From: Nanobdellota archaeon
GTDB taxonomy: Archaea; Nanobdellota; Nanobdellia; Parvarchaeales; Parvarchaeaceae
Direction: 5' to 3'
Assembly: GCA_021846665.1 (NCBI GenBank)
Contig: JAJZWM010000005.1
Span: forward strand, 1-43,132
DNA: 43,132 nt
The position numbers were made by a program, and so were the translations under genes. A model generated the notes under the pieces. The model made no database searches, was not told where the DNA came from, and saw nothing but the letters and a program-made list of their open reading frames with translations. Position 1 is the first letter of the stretch, and each line of letters starts with the position of its first letter. Positions 34,291 through 41,923 of this stretch are shown here, piece after piece.

Positions 34291-36018
34291 ATGACAGAAT
34301 ATATGCTTAATAACAAGTTTAATGACCCTTTTAATAAGGTACAGTTTGGGGTTTCTATAGGGGAGAGAAATCAGTTGGAAGAGTTTTCTAAAGTTCTTAG
34401 AAGCGGTGCTAAGATGGTTGAAATAGATGTAGCAAGTGTGTACGGATTTGAAGGGGAGCAAGGCAATTCTGCGGATACACTGGGAAAAACAGAAAGAGAA
34501 GCAATAGCGAATCTTGCAAAGACAAATGATGTTGATTTGAGTGTTCATGCACCTTGGGCGATAAACTTTTCAGGGATAGAGCCGCAGTCCAAAGCCAAAT
34601 CAGAAGTATATGGACATCTTGTCGAAAAGGAAGTAGGAACAGCTTTGGAATTTGCCGATGACATAAGTAAAAAGATGGGCAGACAGAACATGCCTGTTAT
34701 TTTCCATGCTTCTTCGGATCATCTTTCAGATCCAGATAAAAGCTTAGTTTATTCAGTTTATGATGAAACAGAAAGCAAGGTTATTCAGATTCCAAAACAG
34801 GAAATAGAATTAGGTATCGATAAAGATAAGGTAAGCGATCCAGAAGAAAGAAAGAGAATAGCAATGCAGAAGTTTAAATCTATCTACGGGGAAAGCTTTT
34901 ATAAAAAAGTGTTTGAAAATAAGGATAATAACCGTCTTGGATTCGTTTCTGATGATGGTAAGGTGATATTGAACCCAGAAGGTGCGCTTGAATTTTATAA
35001 GAAAAGTAAGTCACAGCAGCTTAATCAGGAGATGGCTAATCTTAATATTAGTTTAAGGAATCTAGAATACCAGAAGACAGATCTTCTGGTGAAAATGAGT
35101 GCAGCAAAGGCGCAATCTGACAAAAAAGAAATCGATAATATACAAAGGGCTCTTGAAAGCATAGAAAACATGGCCAAAGATCTAAATCAAAGAAATTCAG
35201 AGCTAGAAATAGAGGAAAAAACACTTGATAATAGATTTGTACCGTATGATAAAAAGGCACCAGAACTTGCTGCTCAGGGTATAGTAAAAGCCGCGATGTT
35301 TTCTTATAACAATACAGAATCAAAACCAATGATACTCGTTGAAAACCCAATGTCGCCAGAAATGTCATTAAGTAACCCAAAAGATACCGCAGAAACAGTA
35401 AGAATAGCTAGAGAGGAGTTTGCAAAAGAACTACATGAAAAACAGCACTTATCACTTAAAGAAGCAGAAAAGATAAGCAGTGATATTATTGGTATAAATC
35501 TTGATATAGGGCATATAAATGTCTTTAAATCCTATATAAATCCAAAAACAGGACAGCCTTACTCTGATAAAGATATAGTAGAAATGGCTAAGGCTACTGA
35601 AGATTATCTAAAAAGATATCACTTAAATGATAATATGGGAAACAAAGATAGTCATCTTCCTTTGGGGCAAGGAAACGCTCCTATAAAGGAAGTTTACGAT
35701 GCAATGATGGAAAAAGGACTTGACGTTCCCGCAATAATGGAAGTATTTGGAGGATTAGGTGGACTTGAAGCAGGGTCTGTTCAGTCCTTACAATATATGG
35801 GAGCACCTTTGTATGGTAATACTCCATATGTATCCCTGCCATCATATCTTGGCCAGCCTTACTCTTCTATAGTGGGTGATTATTCCTCTTATTCTAATTT
35901 TGGATTGAAACAAGATATGTTCTCATATGGTGGTTTTTCAGGTATATTCCCTGCTGTAGGAGGTGGTTACATGGATAATAGAGGTAATTCAGGTTTTTCG
36001 GGGGCGCCAATGGTATAA
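34291..36018 (+). CDS. Endonuclease IV superfamily TIM-barrel protein with large insertion and Gly/Ser/Tyr tail
   Basis: A 575-residue protein, about twice the length of Nfo-type enzymes. All nine Nfo metal-ligand positions can be matched in order: His86 (SVHAPW), His139 (IFHASS), Glu351 (LVENPM), Asp405 and His408 (LDIGHIN), His444 (YHLND), Asp453 and His455 (KDSHLPLGQG), and Glu484 (IMEVFGG). Between His139 and Glu351 lies an insertion of roughly 190 residues including a charged coiled coil (about 236-312). After about 494 a Gly/Ser/Tyr/Pro-rich, probably disordered tail follows. AP endonuclease or sugar-phosphate isomerase-like activity are both possible. The stop overlaps the nucleotidyltransferase start (TAATG). 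Confidence 0.75.
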   Translation: MTEYMLNNKFNDPFNKVQFGVSIGERNQLEEFSKVLRSGAKMVEIDVASVYGFEGEQGNSADTLGKTEREAIANLAKTNDVDLSVHAPWAINFSGIEPQSKAKSEVYGHLVEKEVGTALEFADDISKKMGRQNMPVIFHASSDHLSDPDKSLVYSVYDETESKVIQIPKQEIELGIDKDKVSDPEERKRIAMQKFKSIYGESFYKKVFENKDNNRLGFVSDDGKVILNPEGALEFYKKSKSQQLNQEMANLNISLRNLEYQKTDLLVKMSAAKAQSDKKEIDNIQRALESIENMAKDLNQRNSELEIEEKTLDNRFVPYDKKAPELAAQGIVKAAMFSYNNTESKPMILVENPMSPEMSLSNPKDTAETVRIAREEFAKELHEKQHLSLKEAEKISSDIIGINLDIGHINVFKSYINPKTGQPYSDKDIVEMAKATEDYLKRYHLNDNMGNKDSHLPLGQGNAPIKEVYDAMMEKGLDVPAIMEVFGGLGGLEAGSVQSLQYMGAPLYGNTPYVSLPSYLGQPYSSIVGDYSSYSNFGLKQDMFSYGGFSGIFPAVGGGYMDNRGNSGFSGAPMV

Positions 36019-36800
36019 TGGAAGAAAATAACATAGAAGGACATTTAGAGTTAAAAGGATACGATGCTGCTTATAAGTTTGCTAAAGGGATATTTGAAAT
36101 GTATCCGAAAGTAATGAAAACAATTGTTTTATTCGGTTCTTACAGCAAAGGCAAAGAAACAGAAGACAGCGATGTAGATATAATGATAGTAATGGATGAT
36201 GTTCTGAATAAGCTGGATGAAAAAGTTCAGTCTTTAATATTTTCAGATGTTGACAAGCTGGTAAAGGAAAGCCAAGTAAAATTGCATATAAACTTTGTAA
36301 CATTAACTGCTTTTTGGCGTGGAGTTATCGCTGCAGATCCAGTTTCAGTAAATGTTCTAAAGTATGGCGTTCCTTTAATAGACACTGGCTATTTTGAACC
36401 GTTACAGGCTCTACTTAATATGGGTGAGATAAAGCCAACAGATGAATCAATATACGCTTCTTTAACGAGGAGCGAATTATATTTAAATTCAGCGAAACTT
36501 AAGCTTGCTTCTGTTATTACAGATATATACTGGTCTGTTGTAAACTCTGCACAGGCTGCAATAATGAGACAAGGAGATATTCCCCCTTCACCAGAAGTTA
36601 TACCTGAAATGCTTTTGAAGCTTGAAGAAAGAGGACTGGTAAACAAGAAGCAGATTGATGATTTCAATGAGATATTCACGCTTGGAAAAAGACTGTTTCA
36701 CGGCGAAAAAATAGATATAACTGGAGAAAAAGCTCAGGAGATAATAACGAAAGGAACTGAATTTAGTTCAAAGATGGCAGATCTTTCAAAATCTAAATAA
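36018..36800 (+). CDS. MNT-type nucleotidyltransferase with helical C-terminal domain
   Basis: A 260-residue protein. The N-terminal Pol-beta-fold domain has FGSYSKGKETEDSDVDI, the G-S-x-D-x-D motif with Gly40-Ser41, Asp52 and Asp54. The third carboxylate expected on the next core strand is not obvious (KLHINFVT has His90 and Asn92). From about 145 to 245 the protein is helical and resembles the HEPN or kanamycin-nucleotidyltransferase C-terminal bundle. It lacks an R-x4-6-H RNase motif; KRLFHGE is the nearest. It is coupled to the endonuclease-IV-like gene and probably modifies a protein, small molecule or RNA in a shared pathway. Confidence 0.72.
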   Translation: MEENNIEGHLELKGYDAAYKFAKGIFEMYPKVMKTIVLFGSYSKGKETEDSDVDIMIVMDDVLNKLDEKVQSLIFSDVDKLVKESQVKLHINFVTLTAFWRGVIAADPVSVNVLKYGVPLIDTGYFEPLQALLNMGEIKPTDESIYASLTRSELYLNSAKLKLASVITDIYWSVVNSAQAAIMRQGDIPPSPEVIPEMLLKLEERGLVNKKQIDDFNEIFTLGKRLFHGEKIDITGEKAQEIITKGTEFSSKMADLSKSK

Positions 36801-37344
36801 ACATATTTATAAGTATACCTAAAAAAGCGCTTATCGCGGCTATAAGTAATCCTATTCCTGCGGTTTTCAATCCCTCCTTTATTTTTTTTGTCTTTTCTTC
36901 CTGAGAGTAACCTCCTATAAACATAAGTATTATCAAACTTAAGATAAGTGAGATAACGCTTGTAATAATGCTTTGCTTTGCATTTAAAGCGTAATAAACA
37001 AGGTAAGGCAAAAGGACAATAAAGCTGCCTAATAGTGTTGAAAGAAACCCTATTTCGGCATATTTAAGATTTTTTGCTTTTTTTAGCTGTGTAATTTTGT
37101 TAGGGTTATATTCCTTAGCAAATAGTATCTTTCTATATTCCTTTATTTGCTGACCTAATACAAAATTTTCAGCGTTATAAGCAGAAAAGAAATTGGAAAG
37201 AGAACCGCTTACTCCAACTAAAAGGATAGATGCAAAAGTAAGCTGATAACTATGAAAAACAGAAATACCTAAGGAGATGCCTAACCCAAGAAATAGTCCA
37301 TCACTTAAACCTAGAATTATATATCTATTTTTTGCTCTTTCCAT
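36793..37344 (-). CDS. VIT1/CCC1-family metal transporter
   Basis: A 183-residue protein with about five hydrophobic helices. The N-terminal RYIILGLSDGLFLGLGIS matches the conserved first helix of VIT/CCC1 proteins, with its Asp-Gly. Family members move Fe2+ or Mn2+. A charged loop about 66-90 is where the metal-binding domain sits in relatives, here reduced. It overlaps DUF211 by 20 bases and the convergent nucleotidyltransferase gene by 8. Confidence 0.75.
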   Translation of the reverse strand: MERAKNRYIILGLSDGLFLGLGISLGISVFHSYQLTFASILLVGVSGSLSNFFSAYNAENFVLGQQIKEYRKILFAKEYNPNKITQLKKAKNLKYAEIGFLSTLLGSFIVLLPYLVYYALNAKQSIITSVISLILSLIILMFIGGYSQEEKTKKIKEGLKTAGIGLLIAAISAFLGILINMFI

Positions 37345-37597
37345 TAGAACTTACTGTAGCTTCATCTAAACTGTTTATTACCGCCCCTCTATCTTTTAAA
37401 GCCTTTTGTATTCCTTCAAAGTTTATTTTTGAGCCTTCAATGACTATCTTTAATCCTTCAGTGTGTATATCAACTTCTACAACCTTTATGAAAACATCTC
37501 CATTTCTTACATGCTTTGCCATATCACTGGCTAGGTCTATTATACTGTACTCACCAATTGGCTTTACCGCATCTATAACAAGTCTACTTAAATACAT
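37325..37597 (-). CDS. DUF211 family protein
   Basis: A 90-residue ferredoxin-like-fold protein. RLVIDAVKPIGEYSIIDLA (5-23), KVVEVDIHTEGLKIVIEG and the terminal GAVINSLDEAT match archaeal DUF211. The function is unknown. Its start shares a base with the stop of the TnpB remnant (TGATG), and its 3' end overlaps the VIT-type gene. The grouping with a metal transporter may hint at metal handling, which is inference. Confidence 0.85.
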   Translation of the reverse strand: MYLSRLVIDAVKPIGEYSIIDLASDMAKHVRNGDVFIKVVEVDIHTEGLKIVIEGSKINFEGIQKALKDRGAVINSLDEATVSSNGKSKK

Positions 37598-38040
37598 CAG
37601 TAACTCCGAAAGTATAAGTCACTTTCTAACTTTCCTGTTTCTGCGGCAATGCTTGCTATGGGCTTTTCCATGTATGCTTTAGCTAATTTTATCTTTGCTT
37701 TATTTCTGTTCTTTGAGCCTTTCTTCTTTTTAGATAATTGTCTATTTCTGATCTTAAGAAGCTTCTCTGATTCCTTAAGTATCTTTGGATTCTCGATTAA
37801 TTCTCCGTTAGAAGTAGCTATAATGGAAGCAAGGCCTACATCTATGCCAACAGCCTGAGCTGAAATATGTGTAAAGTTCTTTTCCTTTTTTATCTCTAGT
37901 GCCAGTTCATTTAAATCGTATCCTAACATACTCTCCTTCTCTTCCTTGTATGCTTCGATACTTGCTTCTTCTATCTGCTTGTTTAAGTTCTCTCCCAGTT
38001 CCCTCGCTGGATATATTCTATATTTAAATGCTCTCTTCAT
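37597..38040 (-). pseudogene. Internally deleted TnpB (IS605/IS607 OrfB) remnant
   Basis: The 147-codon frame joins separate pieces of TnpB. The N-terminus MKRAFKYRIYP and the helical segment up to FTHISAQA (about 57-62) are TnpB-like. The next residues AVGIDVGLASIIATSNGE (63-80) are the RuvC-I motif, with Asp66, followed by the basic SKKKKGSKNRNKAKIK (103-118). The roughly 100 or more residues that normally separate these parts are missing, as are RuvC-II, the zinc finger and RuvC-III. No TnpA, terminal repeats or 3' guide RNA region remain. It is nevertheless an open frame coupled to DUF211 by TGATG. Confidence 0.82.
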
Positions 38041-38178
38041 ATCTGTTCTACAAGTTTGCCAATTAATTATATTACTTTTGGACTACTGTACATACAATGT
38101 GTATTTTATATTCTTTAACATTAATAAATCTTTAATTTTGAGATATCTATTAATTCCTCATAAATTTTAGTAAAAAAG

Positions 38179-38191
38179 AAATATTTAAATA
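38179..38191 (+). promoter_or_regulatory. TATA box of the 132-residue pilin-like gene
   Basis: AAATATTTAAATA (38179-38191) lies 17-29 bases before the ATG at 38208 and is preceded by a purine run that can serve as BRE. A leaderless transcript is predicted. Confidence 0.6.
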
Positions 38192-38207
38192 GGATAAATC
38201 TTAATAG

Positions 38208-38606
38208 ATGAATATGATATTAAATAAAAAGGCTCAAGGCTTGCCTATAAATACTATTATACTTATAGCAGTAGGTCTGCTTATACTTGTTCTTTTAGTT
38301 ACATTTGTATTAGGCGGATTTAAGGGATTAGGAGGTGGTGCTAGTACAAGTAGTAGTGCCATTAGCGCATTTGAGGCACAGTGTCAAACGACGGCCTCTT
38401 CTGCTTCTTCATCTGGTTCTTTTCCTTACAGTTGGTGTAGTTCAACAACAAAAGAATCTAATGGTAAGATTCTATGGTGTTACACAAATCCTTCATCGCT
38501 TTCAAATACCACTACTATAACTTTATATAATGGAACTACATTAGCAGGGCCTGCTACTTCAGGTGCGCCAACTGGTTCTAATATAGTAAATTGTCCTGCT
38601 CCATAA
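38208..38606 (+). CDS. Pilin-like surface protein with short signal and four cysteines
   Basis: A 132-residue protein. The N-terminus NKKAQGLPINTIILIAVG has the positively charged, Gln-Gly, hydrophobic-helix pattern of archaeal class III signals (helix about 14-36). A flexible GGG/Ser stretch follows, then a Ser/Thr-rich domain with four cysteines that could form two disulfides. A second in-frame ATG at 38214 is an alternative start. A surface filament subunit is the best guess. Confidence 0.68.
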   Translation: MNMILNKKAQGLPINTIILIAVGLLILVLLVTFVLGGFKGLGGGASTSSSAISAFEAQCQTTASSASSSGSFPYSWCSSTTKESNGKILWCYTNPSSLSNTTTITLYNGTTLAGPATSGAPTGSNIVNCPAP

Positions 38607-38625
38607 GTAGCCTTCATTAAAAAGC

Positions 38626-38636
38626 TTTTTATTTAA
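38626..38636 (+). promoter_or_regulatory. TATA box of the 211-residue surface protein gene
   Basis: TTTTTATTTAA lies 19-29 bases before the ATG at 38655. Confidence 0.45.
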
Positions 38637-38654
38637 TGACTTTGTTTTTAGTAA

Positions 38655-39290
38655 ATGAAGAAAAGACATACTTTAACTAATGTATTAATGATAGTGCTTT
38701 TAATAATAATTCTGATAGCAATATTTTATGCATTTAAAATGCATATAGTTCTCTTTAATTCCTGCTATTTTGCAAATGAAACCCTTGCAGTGAATGGTTC
38801 AGGGCCTTTTTGCCTGTCAAATAGTGGTGTAAACATAATAATAAATCGGTCTATACTTTCTTATTATCCAAATTCTACTTTAGCAATACACAATCAGAAT
38901 GTTTCTGCTTTGCCATTTTCATTTCTTGATAATAAGCCTTTAATAACAGTATGGAATGAACCTACGGTTTTGGGCCAAGATTCATACTCATTCCTTACAA
39001 TACCTGATACTTTCAAAGTTCATATGGTATACAATGCATCAGTATCTACTAATTTTATAGTTATGACTAATCAGCAATACGTTGAATGGGTAACTACAAA
39101 ACAGATTAATAACAATTATGTGGCTATTGCAACAGGTAAAAATATATCTGTATGGTTCAATGAAAGTACTGGGTGTGCAGGTTATGTTGCGGTCATCAAA
39201 CCTGTTTCAGGTAATGCTGTTACAATTTCGCCAGACGAAAAAATACTTTATGACCCTGCTACTTCACCAACAGGGGCATGTGCTGGCTGA
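38655..39290 (+). CDS. Membrane-anchored extracellular protein of unknown function
   Basis: A 211-residue protein with one N-terminal hydrophobic helix (about 9-30) after the basic MKKRHTL, so an uncleaved anchor or signal peptide. The external part is beta-rich, has about seven N-x-S/T sequons and four cysteines (37, 53, 174, 209). No family is recognised. It follows the pilin-like gene and precedes the signalling cluster on the same strand. Confidence 0.62.
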   Translation: MKKRHTLTNVLMIVLLIIILIAIFYAFKMHIVLFNSCYFANETLAVNGSGPFCLSNSGVNIIINRSILSYYPNSTLAIHNQNVSALPFSFLDNKPLITVWNEPTVLGQDSYSFLTIPDTFKVHMVYNASVSTNFIVMTNQQYVEWVTTKQINNNYVAIATGKNISVWFNESTGCAGYVAVIKPVSGNAVTISPDEKILYDPATSPTGACAG

Positions 39291-39298
39291 AATGTCAA

Positions 39299-39308
39299 TT
39301 TTAAATTG
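39299..39308 (+). promoter_or_regulatory. TATA-like element before the signalling cluster
   Basis: TTTTAAATTG lies 21-30 bases before the ATG at 39329. Confidence 0.4.
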
Positions 39309-39328
39309 TTTAATTTACATTATATAAC

Positions 39329-39940
39329 ATGGAAATCGATATTTTTGATGCGGTAAATGAGCTAAAGAGCTTTTATGAAGACAATGCTCCTCTTTCGAAG
39401 ATAAGTGGTTTGATAAATTATAAGAAAGTATCCATAAGTCTTGAATACAAAGAGAGCGTTATAACAATAAAGTCGCAGCATCCTTTAACAATAAAAATAT
39501 ATAAAATATATAATATCTTGCTAAGACTTTTCCTTATAAACTCTGTAAAATTAACTATCGATTTTATAGAGAATAATCAGCAAAAATCGGTTTCAAAGCA
39601 ATTCGGTTCGGATGAAAACATAGATCCTGTAATAGAAGATCTTAAGGGTTTACCTCATGATAGCATAACTGACATAGTAATTGATACAGATTACTTTAAA
39701 ATAGTTGAAACTCAAGATATGAGTGATAAAGTTTCTATAATGCTTAAAAAGAGTGGTAAAAAGGAACTTTTTAAAAGTCTTTCAAATTATCTTTTTCCAT
39801 TCATAAATATGCCTGCAAATGAGTCTTTGTTGGAGGAAATAAGTTTTCTAAAACAGGAGGATCAGCTGACAGTGGATGTATTAATGAAGATTGATGGTTC
39901 CCCGATGGGGATAAAATCAAAAAAAGTAAGGTTGGTTTAA
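39329..39940 (+). CDS. Unknown alpha/beta protein at the head of the KaiC-like pair
   Basis: A 203-residue soluble protein that I do not recognise. It is acidic to neutral, has no cysteine and no transmembrane segment, and alternates strands and helices. A notable stretch is HPLTIKIYKIYNILLRLFLI (51-70). It lies one base before the degenerate KaiC-like gene, so the two are co-translated. Confidence 0.6.
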   Translation: MEIDIFDAVNELKSFYEDNAPLSKISGLINYKKVSISLEYKESVITIKSQHPLTIKIYKIYNILLRLFLINSVKLTIDFIENNQQKSVSKQFGSDENIDPVIEDLKGLPHDSITDIVIDTDYFKIVETQDMSDKVSIMLKKSGKKELFKSLSNYLFPFINMPANESLLEEISFLKQEDQLTVDVLMKIDGSPMGIKSKKVRLV

Positions 39941-39941
39941 T

Positions 39942-40610
39942 ATGGAAGGAATAAAAACTGGTTTTAAAAATTTTGATGAGCTTACTAATGGTTTGGATTA
40001 CAGAAGAGTTTATTCTTTATTTGGAAACAAAGAATCAGGAAAAGAACAGTTTATATATAAACTTGTGCAGTCTGCACTTTCAGCTAAGGATGCAATTGTT
40101 TATGTTTTAACTTCAAAGTCATATTCTGATTTAATAAATGAATTCAATTCCAGAGGTATAAATATAAATTCGTATCTTGGTACAGATTTTAAAATATTGG
40201 ATGATTTTAGCAGGACAAATTCACCTAGTGCCACGGATAATTCCTATGCTAAGATATTAAATGGGCCTTTGGATCTAACAGGTTTATCAGTTTCTTTATC
40301 GAGTGCTAACAGTGATTTTATAAAAGATGCAAAGCCAGTTATAAACATATTTGATAACTTGTCAAATCTACTTTTATACAATAATCCTGTAACAGTATAT
40401 AGATTTCTTCAGTTTGTTGTCGGCAAGGCAAAGTTAGCAGGAATAACTACAATATTCTCTATAGACGTTGCTATGCATCCACCGGAAGTTATAGAAACTA
40501 TAAAGAACCTATCTGATGCAATAATAGACCTGAAACTTGAAGATGGTAAAAGATATTTTAAGCTCTCTGGTACAAGCAAAGAAGTACTTCAGTTTACGGA
40601 AATTGAATGA
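39942..40610 (+). CDS. KaiC/RecA-superfamily ATPase-like protein with degenerate Walker A
   Basis: A 222-residue single KaiC-like domain. TGFKNFDELTNGLDYRRVYS (6-25) is the family N-terminus (target, G-gap, then strand 1). The Walker A position reads GNKESGKE (28-35), so Lys34 is kept but the Ser/Thr is Glu35. The Walker-B-like strand VINIFDNLSNLL carries Asp. GITTIFSIDV matches the sensor strand. ATP binding may be weak or lost. FlaH of the archaellum is a relative with the same fold, but this is not FlaH by sequence. Confidence 0.75.
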   Translation: MEGIKTGFKNFDELTNGLDYRRVYSLFGNKESGKEQFIYKLVQSALSAKDAIVYVLTSKSYSDLINEFNSRGININSYLGTDFKILDDFSRTNSPSATDNSYAKILNGPLDLTGLSVSLSSANSDFIKDAKPVINIFDNLSNLLLYNNPVTVYRFLQFVVGKAKLAGITTIFSIDVAMHPPEVIETIKNLSDAIIDLKLEDGKRYFKLSGTSKEVLQFTEIE

Positions 40611-40644
40611 TATTTTATATCTAATTGGTCAATTTATTCAGAGG

Positions 40645-40657
40645 ATATATTTAAAAG
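40645..40657 (+). promoter_or_regulatory. TATA box of the KaiC-like/GTPase fusion gene
   Basis: ATATATTTAAAAG lies 25-37 bases before the ATG at 40682, so the fusion gene has its own promoter. Confidence 0.55.
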
Positions 40658-40681
40658 CAATAATTACTATATCTTTATTAT

Positions 40682-41923
40682 ATGGCAGAATATAAAGGGT
40701 TAGATGGAGTAACAGATAAGGACTTTGATCCTTACTTTGGAATAGCCAAGCTAGATGAACAACTTAAAGGAATACCGTCTAAGAAGATGGTATTAATATC
40801 TGCTTCACCATCAGTAGGAAATGAAGTTTTTGGGTATCAGATAATACATAAGAATATAACCTCTGATGTAAAAGTTCTTGTATTTCTTAATAGGACTTCT
40901 CCGCAATCATATCTTACAGATATGAAGGAATATGATTTTCCAGCAAATGATAATTTATTCATAATAGATGCATATAGTGGTATAACTGGTATAAAATCTG
41001 ATGAAACTGATCATATAAGAGTTATAAATAATCCTTATGATAAGGAAGAAGTAAAGACAAGGGTTCTTAAAGAACTAGAGAATGGATATGGCTTATTTGT
41101 AATAGACTCTTTCTCATTGCTTGCAGATTTCTTCGATTTTTCATTTGCTGATTCATTCATGAATGATATAAAACAGAAAATTATAAATAAAGATTCAGCA
41201 GCGGTGCTTCTTTTTACAGATTGGGGCTACGAAAAACAAAACGTAGATAAAATAATTTCGAATGTCAATTCGACAATAGAGATTAAAGGAATAGAAAAGC
41301 GGGTTATCTTTGGTCAATACTTTGCAGTATTAAAGTGCGATTGGATCGAAGAAAATCCGACATTTTCATCTGTTTTATTTAAAGCAATTAAACCTGGAGG
41401 AATAAAAGTTTATTTCCCCAAGATTTTAGTTACGGGGCCAACTGATGCAGGTAAAAGTTCTTTTATACATAGTGCTTCTAAAAATGCTGTAAGTGTAGAT
41501 AAGCTTGGAGGCACTATAGCATTGGATCATGGAACAGTTGATTTTCAGGGTTATCGTGCGGATTTATTTGGAACTCCAGGACAGGAGAGATTTGATCCTT
41601 TACTTAAAATGCTTGGTGGTGAGGCCATTGGAGTATTTCTTGTGGTAGACTCGACTAAGCCAGAACAATTCCCAAGAGCAGTTGAGATGCTTAGGAAAAC
41701 AGAAACTTATGGTTTGCCTGTAGTAGTAATTGCAAATAAAGCTGATCTTAATGGCTCTCTTAAAAAAGAGGATATAAGAGAAAAGCTTCATTTAGATTCT
41801 GCAATAACTTTAGTACAGACAGTTGCGGAGGATCTATCAAAAGTAGATCCGAATGAACCAATAAAATTAAAGGAGGAGGGAGTAAACGAGGCGTTATCTG
41901 CTTTGTTCAAGCAGTTAACATAA
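40682..41923 (+). CDS. Fusion of a dead KaiC-like domain to an MglA/CvnD-like small GTPase
   Basis: A 413-residue two-domain protein. Residues about 15-235 follow the KaiC pattern (FGIAKLDEQLKGIPSKKMVL, then VLVFLN, FVIDSF, AVLLFTDWG), but the P-loop is ASPSVGNE, so the catalytic Lys is gone. Residues about 244-412 are a Ras-like GTPase: G1 GPTDAGKSS (252-260), Thr278 in GGTIALDHGTVDF, G3 LFGTPGQERF (295-304), and G4 NKAD (352-355). The G3 lacks the usual first Asp, as in MglA and the Streptomyces CvnD type. The next gene encodes a Roadblock/LC7 protein, the usual partner of such GTPases. Confidence 0.82.
   Translation: MAEYKGLDGVTDKDFDPYFGIAKLDEQLKGIPSKKMVLISASPSVGNEVFGYQIIHKNITSDVKVLVFLNRTSPQSYLTDMKEYDFPANDNLFIIDAYSGITGIKSDETDHIRVINNPYDKEEVKTRVLKELENGYGLFVIDSFSLLADFFDFSFADSFMNDIKQKIINKDSAAVLLFTDWGYEKQNVDKIISNVNSTIEIKGIEKRVIFGQYFAVLKCDWIEENPTFSSVLFKAIKPGGIKVYFPKILVTGPTDAGKSSFIHSASKNAVSVDKLGGTIALDHGTVDFQGYRADLFGTPGQERFDPLLKMLGGEAIGVFLVVDSTKPEQFPRAVEMLRKTETYGLPVVVIANKADLNGSLKKEDIREKLHLDSAITLVQTVAEDLSKVDPNEPIKLKEEGVNEALSALFKQLT

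Noticed and set aside
35048-35380. 110-codon minus-strand frame within the endonuclease-IV-like gene
   Set aside because: It is antisense to a conserved metal-site region and has no start context or family match.
36018-36800. HEPN RNase toxin with MNT antitoxin fused in one protein
   Set aside because: The helical C-terminal domain lacks the R-x4-6-H motif of HEPN RNases; KRLFHGE has only two residues between Arg and His.
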